Both the position numbers and the translations under genes were made by a program. From JAAFHN01 sp031421855 (lineage in GTDB: Bacteria; Pseudomonadota; Gammaproteobacteria; Burkholderiales; Burkholderiaceae_C): a stretch of 28,377 nt of DNA. The notes below the pieces were generated by a model, which saw only the letters and a list, made by a program, of their open reading frames with translations, had not been told where the DNA came from and did no database searches. Shown one piece after another: positions 22,882 through 28,377 of the stretch. Location of the stretch: the NCBI GenBank assembly GCA_031421855.1, contig JANOPN010000037.1, positions 1-28,377 of the forward strand, read 5' to 3'. Numbering within the stretch: the first letter of the stretch is position 1; each line of letters begins with the position of its first letter.

Positions 22882-23886
22882 ATGTCAAAGGTTAAACCTG
22901 CGCCGCTGCCACCAGACACCGTGATCGGTGGGTACCGCGTCGTTCGCAAGTTGTCTGCCGGTGGTTTTGGTCTGGTTTATTTGTCGGTTGACAGTGAAGG
23001 CCAGCAAGTTGCGATCAAAGAATATTTGCCGTCGTCCTTGGCTTCGCGCCAGCCGGGCGAGTTGTTGCCGCAGGTGATTCCGGAAAAACTGTCGCTGTAT
23101 CGCCTGGGGTTGAAGAGCTTTTTTGAAGAGGGTCGATCGCTCGCTCAAATCGCGCATCCGTCGGTTGTGAGTGTGCTCAACTTCTTTCGCGAAAACGAAA
23201 CCGTCTACATGGTGATGAATTATCTTGAGGGCGCGACCCTTCAGGACTACATCATCACCGGGCGAGAGCTGAAAAAACAAAAGGTTTTTCGCGAGTCGAC
23301 CATTCGAAGCCTGTTTGACGAGATTTTGCGTGGGCTGCGCATCGTGCATCAACACAAAATGCTGCACTTGGACATCAAACCCGCTAACATTTTTGTCACG
23401 GATGACAACCGCGCGGTAATGATTGACTTTGGTGCCGCTCGCGAGGTGCTGAGCAAAGAAGGCAACTTCATTCGACCCATGTACACGCCCGGATTCGCGC
23501 CGCCCGAGATGTATCGCCGTGACTCATCCATGGGGCCGTGGACCGATATCTATTCGATCGGTTCATGCATTTACGCCTGCATGCAAGGTTATCCGCCTAA
23601 CGACGCTCCCCAACGCCAAGAAAAAGACCGCCTCGCTTTGAGTTTGTCTCGGCTGCGCGGCGTTTACTCTGACAATTTGATCGAAGTGGTCGAGTGGTGC
23701 ATGTCGCTTGATCCGCTTTCGCGGCCGCAGTCGGTATTCGCGCTTCAAAAAGAGTTGGCTCGCGAAGGCGAGCGCAGCTACACCAAACTCAGCGTGACCG
23801 AGAAAATGCGCATGCAGTTTGACAACATCGTCACCGACGGCAAAAAGAGCGTTCGCCGGGCAACGGGTTTTGGTGCGGCGAAATGA
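22882..23886 (+). CDS. Hanks-type Ser/Thr protein kinase
   Basis: A soluble kinase of 334 residues with no transmembrane segment. It has the Gly-rich loop LSAGGFGLVY (24-33), VAIKEY (Lys ~46), the catalytic loop HLDIKPANIF (162-171), DFG (182-184), APPEM as the APE equivalent, and WTDIYSIG. The Arg of the HRD motif is replaced by Leu, making it a 'non-RD' kinase, a class often not controlled by activation-loop phosphorylation. A basic tail follows (KKSVRRATGFGAAK). The PP2C phosphatase gene starts 48 bases later on the same strand, so the pair likely acts as a reversible switch. This kinase-phosphatase pair between yicC and rph is, to my knowledge, common in Burkholderiales. Targets are not evident. 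Confidence 0.93.
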   Translation: MSKVKPAPLPPDTVIGGYRVVRKLSAGGFGLVYLSVDSEGQQVAIKEYLPSSLASRQPGELLPQVIPEKLSLYRLGLKSFFEEGRSLAQIAHPSVVSVLNFFRENETVYMVMNYLEGATLQDYIITGRELKKQKVFRESTIRSLFDEILRGLRIVHQHKMLHLDIKPANIFVTDDNRAVMIDFGAAREVLSKEGNFIRPMYTPGFAPPEMYRRDSSMGPWTDIYSIGSCIYACMQGYPPNDAPQRQEKDRLALSLSRLRGVYSDNLIEVVEWCMSLDPLSRPQSVFALQKELAREGERSYTKLSVTEKMRMQFDNIVTDGKKSVRRATGFGAAK

Positions 23887-23934
23887 TGCGCCCCTGGATT
23901 GCTGTAAACAACCCAAAGAATTGATCGCAACAAC

Positions 23935-24840
23935 GTGAAATTTTCAGTCTTTCAAGTCAGCCGCCGAGGCGGTCGCCAAAACAACGAAGACCGCATGGGG
24001 TACATCTACACCCGTGAGTCCGCTTTGTTCATTTTGGCTGATGGCATGGGTGGTCACCCTGAGGGTGAAGTCGCGGCGGAATTGGCGCTTCAAACCATGT
24101 CGGCGATGTACCAGCGTGAAGCGAAACCGATTGTGCGCGACCCGGTTGAGTTTTTGTCCGGTGCGTTGATGGCTTCGCATCACCAAATCATTCGCTACGC
24201 GGGTGAAAAGGGCATGCTCGACACGCCCAGAACCACGCTGGTTGCCTGTCTCATGCAAGAGGGCAAGGCGCATTGGGTGCACTGCGGCGACTCCCGCTTG
24301 TACCTCGTTCGCGCAGCAGAGTTGGTGGTGCGAACGCGCGACCACAGCTACATAGAGCAAGCCCAAGCCGACCGGGTCGCGCAATTGGATCGCATCAACC
24401 GCAACGTTCTTTTCACTTGTCTCGGCTCGCCAACCAAGCCGATTTTTGATGTGAGCGGGCCTACGCCACTGGTTCAAGGCGATAAGGTTTTGATCTGCTC
24501 AGACGGCATGTGGGGCACCGTGCCTGACTTGGACATCACCAAGATCTTGAATTCATACCAAGTCGCCGAGGCGGTGCCTGAGTTGGTCGAGCAAGCGCTG
24601 CGCGCAGGCGGCGCAACCAGTGACAACGTGACAGCCATTGGTATTGAGTGGGAAACGCCAGACCATTTTGAGTCGACTCGGGGCATTTCAACCGAAGACA
24701 TCTCGGATGGCGTGTTCGCGTCGACCATTCAGTCGGGCGTGCTGGGCTCAGCGGTTGATGACTTGGATGACGCCGACATTGAGCGCCAAATCGCCGAGAT
24801 CAACGAAGCCATTCGCCGTTCGGCCGCCAAACGAGGCTAG
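23935..24840 (+). CDS. PP2C-type Ser/Thr protein phosphatase
   Basis: A 301-residue protein with a GTG start: MKFSVFQVSRRGG is the usual beginning in this family and no ATG fits. The metal-binding and catalytic motifs are present: NNEDRMG (16-22), LADGMGGHPEGE (34-45), HCGDSRLYLV (116-125), LICSDGMWG (187-194) and SDNVTAI (229-235). The last ~60 residues are an acidic tail (SAVDDLDDADIERQIAEINEA) outside the catalytic fold. It probably reverses phosphorylation by the kinase encoded just upstream. Unlike the 9823-11574 fusion, phosphatase and kinase are separate proteins here. Confidence 0.93.
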   Translation: MKFSVFQVSRRGGRQNNEDRMGYIYTRESALFILADGMGGHPEGEVAAELALQTMSAMYQREAKPIVRDPVEFLSGALMASHHQIIRYAGEKGMLDTPRTTLVACLMQEGKAHWVHCGDSRLYLVRAAELVVRTRDHSYIEQAQADRVAQLDRINRNVLFTCLGSPTKPIFDVSGPTPLVQGDKVLICSDGMWGTVPDLDITKILNSYQVAEAVPELVEQALRAGGATSDNVTAIGIEWETPDHFESTRGISTEDISDGVFASTIQSGVLGSAVDDLDDADIERQIAEINEAIRRSAAKRG

Positions 24841-24931
24841 TGGACTGACCCAGCCTGACCCAGTCCTGCTCTACCGGTCGCTATTGGTTTGAGTTTGCCT
24901 CAAGCCGTTTTCACTTTTTGCACGCCAATCC

Positions 24932-25657
24932 ATGACCATTGATTCCAACTTCGCGCGGACAGACCGCGCCGCCGACGCACTTCGCGTCGTGACTTTGCAA
25001 CGCAATTACACCGTGCATGCCGAAGGCTCAGTATTGGTGTCGTTTGGGCGCACACAAGTCTTGTGCACCGCAAGCGTTGAGGAACGTGTGCCGAGCCACA
25101 AGCGCGGCAGTGGTGAGGGCTGGGTGACAGCTGAGTACGGCATGTTGCCTCGCGCCACGCACACCCGCAGCGATCGCGAAGCCGCACGAGGCAAGCAGTC
25201 CGGGCGCACGCAGGAGATTCAGCGCTTGATTGGGCGCAGCCTTCGGGCTGTGTTTGATTTGAAAGCACTTGGCGAGCGGACCATCACGCTTGACTGTGAC
25301 GTGCTTCAGGCCGATGGTGGCACCCGAACCGCTGCCATCACCGGCGCGTTTGTCGCCGCTCGTGACGCGGTTGCAGGCCTGATCGCGTCCGGCAAACTCG
25401 CGGCATCACCGATCAAAGACCACGTCGCTGCGGTGTCGGTGGGCATTGTTGGTGGCACGCAGTTGCTGGATTTGGAGTACACCGAAGATGCCAATTGCGG
25501 CACCGACATGAACGTGGTGATGACAGGATCGGGCCATTTTGTCGAAGTTCAGGGCACGGCAGAGGGTGCGGCGTTCAGCCGTGTCGAGATGAATGGTCTG
25601 CTCGATTTGGCGCACAAGGGAATAGCCGAGCTCGTTCAAATGCAAAAAAACGCCTAA
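24932..25657 (+). CDS. rph: Ribonuclease PH
   Basis: A 241-residue phosphorolytic 3'-5' exoribonuclease that trims tRNA precursors. It has the family blocks FGRTQVLCTASVEE, the RSDREAARGKQSGRTQEIQRLIGRSLRAVFD block with the RNA/phosphate-binding Arg residues, DCDVLQADGGTRTAAITGA with the catalytic-site Asp residues, and VEVQGTAEGAAFS near the end. Length is normal. It is followed by rdgB after a gap that holds repeat copy 6; rph-rdgB-hemW is a common order in betaproteobacteria. Confidence 0.97.
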   Translation: MTIDSNFARTDRAADALRVVTLQRNYTVHAEGSVLVSFGRTQVLCTASVEERVPSHKRGSGEGWVTAEYGMLPRATHTRSDREAARGKQSGRTQEIQRLIGRSLRAVFDLKALGERTITLDCDVLQADGGTRTAAITGAFVAARDAVAGLIASGKLAASPIKDHVAAVSVGIVGGTQLLDLEYTEDANCGTDMNVVMTGSGHFVEVQGTAEGAAFSRVEMNGLLDLAHKGIAELVQMQKNA

Positions 25658-25689
25658 TTGACTGCCAAACTCGCATTTATATTGAAATA

Positions 25690-25740
25690 TTCGTGCTTGG
25701 TCTGCGGATCCATTGGGTTTGTTGCTATTATTTTTGACAG
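25690..25740 (+). repeat. Dispersed short repeat, copy 6, between rph and rdgB
   Basis: TGCTTGGTCTGCGGATCCAT then TGGGTTTGTTGCTAT, with an AT-rich upstream block similar to that of copy 5. It fills most of the 95-base gap between rph and rdgB and ends 12 bases before the rdgB start. Confidence 0.88.
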
Positions 25741-25752
25741 TGACGCGACAAC

Positions 25753-26361
25753 ATGAAATTGGTTTTAGCCTCGAACAACGCTGGCAAATTGGCCGAATTG
25801 ATGCCGCTTTTCGCGCCTATCGGCTACGAATTAATCAGCCAAGCAGCGCTCGACACCCCAGAAGCCGACGAGCCGCACTGCACCTTCGTTGAAAACGCGT
25901 TGGCCAAAGCCCGCAATGCCTCGCGACACACAGGTTTGGCGGCTGTTGCCGATGATGCCGGTTTGTGCGTCAACGCATTTGGCGGTTTGCCTGGCGTAGA
26001 CACCGCGTTTTATGCCACGCGGTTTGGCTTGCCCAAGGGTGACGCGAACAACGTTCGGGTGTTGCTTGAGCAACTGTTGCCTCACCAAGACCGGCGCGCG
26101 GCACTCGTCAGTACCTTGGTCGCTGTGCGCCACCCTGAAGACCCAGAACCCTTGATCGTGGTCGGGCGCGCAAGCGGGGTCGTTCCACTGCAACCGATTG
26201 GTGAAAATGGGTTCGGGTTCGACCCGGTGCTCTACATCGCCGAGATGGGTTGCACGTTTGCGCAAATGTCGCCGCAAGACAAAAATCGCTTGAGTCACCG
26301 AGGTCAGGCCGCTCAAAAAATGATTGAGTTGATGCGTCAAGCCTGGGGCGAAACCCGGTGA
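25753..26361 (+). CDS. rdgB: dITP/XTP pyrophosphatase (HAM1 family)
   Basis: A 202-residue house-cleaning enzyme that hydrolyses deaminated purine nucleotides (dITP, XTP) to monophosphates and so keeps them out of DNA and RNA. Family motifs: LASNNAGKLAEL near the N-terminus, TFVENALAKARNAS, the catalytic ADDAGLCVNAFGGLPGV, GFGFDPVLYI and the closing KNRLSHRGQAAQKM. Length is typical. The ATG follows repeat copy 6, with no strong ribosome site visible. hemW begins eight bases after its stop. Confidence 0.96.
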   Translation: MKLVLASNNAGKLAELMPLFAPIGYELISQAALDTPEADEPHCTFVENALAKARNASRHTGLAAVADDAGLCVNAFGGLPGVDTAFYATRFGLPKGDANNVRVLLEQLLPHQDRRAALVSTLVAVRHPEDPEPLIVVGRASGVVPLQPIGENGFGFDPVLYIAEMGCTFAQMSPQDKNRLSHRGQAAQKMIELMRQAWGETR

Positions 26362-26368
26362 TATCGCT

Positions 26369-27595
26369 GTGACGGGCGTTATTCCGATCCATGTCGTCTC
26401 AAGCGATGCGGTGCGCCATCACACAACTGGCAGTTTGAGGCTTGAGGCCTTGCCGCCGCTGAGCCTCTACATTCACTTGCCGTGGTGCATCAAGAAGTGC
26501 CCGTACTGTGATTTCAATTCGCATGAAGCGTCTGCCGACACGGCCTCGATCGAGTCGGCATATGTTGACGCCTTGATGGTTGACTTAGAAGGAGCTTTGC
26601 CGTTGATCTGGGGGCGAACGGTTCGCAGCATCTTCATCGGCGGGGGAACGCCAAGCCTGTTCTCACCCAAAGCCATCGACGCGCTGCTCGGCGGCGTTCG
26701 GGCTCGCTTGCGGCTTGAGGCCGATTGCGAGATCACGATGGAGGCGAACCCGGGGACGTTTGAGATTGACCGATTCCGCGCGTTTGCGTCTGCCGGTGTG
26801 ACTCGCTTGAGCATTGGGGTACAGAGCTTCAATGACGTGCATCTCAAGGCAATTGGGCGGGTGCACGATGGGGAGCAGGCGCGGGCGGCCGTTGCAGAAG
26901 CCGCGCAGGCGTTTAAAACCTTCAACATTGACCTCATGTATGCCCTGCCGGGGCAAACCATGGCTGATCTTCAGCGCGATTTGGATGTGGCGTTGTCGTT
27001 CGCGCCGCCGCATATCAGCATCTATCACCTGACAATTGAGCCCAACACCTTGTTTGCGAAATACCCGCCGCAGGCCTTACCCGAGGATGATTTGGCGTAC
27101 GACATGCTGGATGCGATAACAGTGCGCACCGCATCTGCGGGCTTGGGTCGATACGAGATTTCGGCATTTGCCCAACATGGGCATCGCTGTTGGCACAACC
27201 TCAATTATTGGCAGTTTGGCGACTATTTGGGCATCGGCGCGGGGGCGCACAGCAAGCTGAGTTTTGCACAACGCATCGTCCGCCAAACTCGGCTGCGCGA
27301 TCCGGGGCGCTACCGCAGCGCTGCGCAATCAGGGCAAAGTGTCGTGGCTCAAGATTTGCAAATCGAGCGAGTCGATTTGCCGCTTGAGTTCATGATGAAT
27401 GCCTTGAGGCTGACCGAAGGCTTTACGCTTAGCCAGTACCTTGAGCGAACAGGCATGCCGATTTCAAGCATTCGTGCCCAACTCGATGCCGCTCAGGGCA
27501 AAGGTTTGATCGAGCAGACATTGCATCACGTCAAACCGACTGCCATGGGCTTGGATTTTTTGAACGATTTAACCGGCTATTTTCTGCCGGAATGA
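26369..27595 (+). CDS. hemW: HemW, radical-SAM heme chaperone
   Basis: A 408-residue protein of the HemN/HemW radical SAM group. The cluster motif HLPWCIKKCPYCDFNSH gives C40-x3-C44-x2-C47, followed by FIGGGTPSLF, EANPGTF, SIGVQSF, DLMYALPGQT and ISIYHLTIEPNT. The chain ends in a winged-helix-like C-terminal domain (LTGYFLPE). The sequence is closer to HemW, a heme-binding chaperone, than to true coproporphyrinogen dehydrogenase HemN. It starts at GTG 26369; a nearby ATG (26391) is out of frame. It is the last gene of the rph-rdgB-hemW group, before a terminator. Confidence 0.93.
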   Translation: MTGVIPIHVVSSDAVRHHTTGSLRLEALPPLSLYIHLPWCIKKCPYCDFNSHEASADTASIESAYVDALMVDLEGALPLIWGRTVRSIFIGGGTPSLFSPKAIDALLGGVRARLRLEADCEITMEANPGTFEIDRFRAFASAGVTRLSIGVQSFNDVHLKAIGRVHDGEQARAAVAEAAQAFKTFNIDLMYALPGQTMADLQRDLDVALSFAPPHISIYHLTIEPNTLFAKYPPQALPEDDLAYDMLDAITVRTASAGLGRYEISAFAQHGHRCWHNLNYWQFGDYLGIGAGAHSKLSFAQRIVRQTRLRDPGRYRSAAQSGQSVVAQDLQIERVDLPLEFMMNALRLTEGFTLSQYLERTGMPISSIRAQLDAAQGKGLIEQTLHHVKPTAMGLDFLNDLTGYFLPE

Positions 27596-27633
27596 CCGAC
27601 GCTAAAACGCGACGGAGTGCTCAGACCCGCCCG

Positions 27634-27684
27634 CCAAGGTCTCAAACTTGGTGATGGGTTTCAGGAACGCGACTCCTGCAACCC
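27634..27684 (+). ncRNA. Possible structured RNA or 3'-UTR hairpins after hemW
   Basis: Two hairpins follow each other: CCAAG/CTTGG at 27634-27651, and an 11-bp stem with one mismatch (GGGTTTCAGGA at 27656-27666 with TCCTGCAACCC at 27674-27684). The intrinsic terminator comes 18 bases later. It could be a small RNA released from the hemW 3' end or simply an untranslated region. No tRNA pattern fits. Confidence 0.25.
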
Positions 27685-27701
27685 AACCACCCACCTATTT
27701 T

Positions 27702-27727
27702 AAAAGGCCCTTGAGAGGGCCTTTTCC
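27702..27727 (+). terminator. Rho-independent terminator after hemW
   Basis: AAAAGGCCC (27702-27710), a 6-base loop and GGGCCTTTT (27717-27725) form a 9-bp perfect stem with a T-run. The near-symmetry could also serve the convergent minus-strand gene that ends at 27752. Confidence 0.9.
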
Positions 27728-27751
27728 TTGTGTTCGCTTATCTATCACACC

Positions 27752-28234
27752 TCAAAGAGGCCCAGTTTTCCAGCCCGTGACGATCGTTGTCCGTTGCACG
27801 CCGTTCAATGTGTAGGTGTATCGGGTCTCGTAGTTCGACAGTGGGTTCAAGCGCTTGAGCGGCATGGCTCCTTGCACGTCCAACAAATTCTCCGTTTTCG
27901 TTCTGTCAATGACTTTTTCCGTCTCCAACAGATTCCCCGTCGCCAAATCTCGCACCACGATCGACTGTAAAACCAATTTGTCGCCCAACTTCGATGGCCG
28001 TATCACCAAGCCTGGACCGTATGGGTCAATACTCTGCGTCGCATAAGGACGGGTGCCTGGATTCGGAGTTTCTAGACCGAACGAAGTGGGCACGTTGATC
28101 GATGAAGCACACGGAAACGGCACCACCCCGTCTTGAGACCTCCCAACCGCTGTCGACGATCTGCGGCTCAGATTCATGACGTACCCGCTTTCGGCTACAA
28201 ATCCAATTCCGATTTCGCCGATACCATCTAACAT
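27752..28234 (-). CDS. C-terminal part of a CAP/SCP-like secreted protein, possibly a remnant
   Basis: A 160-residue frame from the ATG at 28234. In the same frame just upstream, the translation GLGHGFRLMLDG leads into IGEIGIGFVAESGYVMNL, which resembles the end of a CAP domain (the 'HR..ml....eiGiGf....gyv.n' pattern). After it come PCASS, GLETPNPGTRPY and a beta-rich tail like those of secreted Burkholderiales CAP proteins. A stop codon (TAA) interrupts this frame 21 codons before the ATG, and all three upstream frames carry stops before the window edge. The gene therefore looks 5'-truncated or frameshifted. It could instead be a real short gene, since AAGGAGG lies about 60 bases upstream. 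Family assignment is moderate to low confidence. Confidence 0.45.
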   Translation of the reverse strand: MLDGIGEIGIGFVAESGYVMNLSRRSSTAVGRSQDGVVPFPCASSINVPTSFGLETPNPGTRPYATQSIDPYGPGLVIRPSKLGDKLVLQSIVVRDLATGNLLETEKVIDRTKTENLLDVQGAMPLKRLNPLSNYETRYTYTLNGVQRTTIVTGWKTGPL

Positions 28235-28377
28235 CAACCTGAATCCGTGACCCAGCCCCTCATTTCTCCCATTTTCCCTATTGAAATCAATGACTTAGCC
28301 TCCTTGTGAAGATCACCTTGCGGTTGTGAACACACATGACCGTTTTCTTTATCAAACGACTGCCCTATTCACTGACC

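Noticed and set aside
27596..27700. Possible tRNA in the gap after hemW
   Set aside because: No cloverleaf, T-arm consensus or correctly placed anticodon loop could be drawn; only simple hairpins are present.

Overview
The window looks like chromosome of a betaproteobacterium of the order Burkholderiales. The gene set and order greB / spoT / rpoZ / yicC / Ser-Thr kinase / PP2C phosphatase / rph / rdgB / hemW, and a kinase-phosphatase / nirB / nirD / nasA / ybiB cluster beside it, are arrangements I associate with that order. G+C is fairly high, and most genes sit close together in both halves. No rRNA, tRNA, CRISPR array or phage gene was recognised.

Left part (1-9800), accessory. Two large, related surface proteins (the first cut by the window edge, the second a clear lipoprotein) flank a secreted alpha/beta hydrolase and end at a strong terminator. 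Then come an S41-type secreted peptidase, a 73-residue exported small protein and an overlapping DUF4160/DUF2442 gene pair. Each module is separated from the next by one copy of a dispersed short repeat.

Middle (9800-19200), assimilatory nitrate/nitrite reduction. A PP2C-phosphatase/protein-kinase fusion is divergent from nirB-nirD-nasA. NirB and NirD reduce nitrite to ammonium, and NasA reduces nitrate to nitrite. A near-consensus sigma-54 promoter and an NtrC-like dyad lie just before nirB, so nitrogen-limitation control is likely. A MITE-like element with terminal inverted repeats starts at the nasA stop codon and separates nasA from ybiB-greB.

Right part (19200-27750), housekeeping: spoT, rpoZ and yicC on the minus strand (gmk, expected between yicC and rpoZ, is not there), then a kinase, a PP2C phosphatase, rph, rdgB and hemW on the plus strand. 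A perfect FNR/ANR-type box and a TATAAT hexamer precede rpoZ-spoT. The window ends with the C-terminal part of what looks like a decayed CAP-domain secreted protein.

The most distinctive features are (i) seven copies of a short dispersed repeat, one of which lies in frame inside ybiB and supplies about 20 codons, and one of which appears to serve as a transcription terminator; (ii) the MITE-like element; (iii) the FNR-type box at rpoZ-spoT combined with the missing gmk. I found no clearly new multi-gene defence or metabolic system; the repeat family is the best candidate for undescribed biology.
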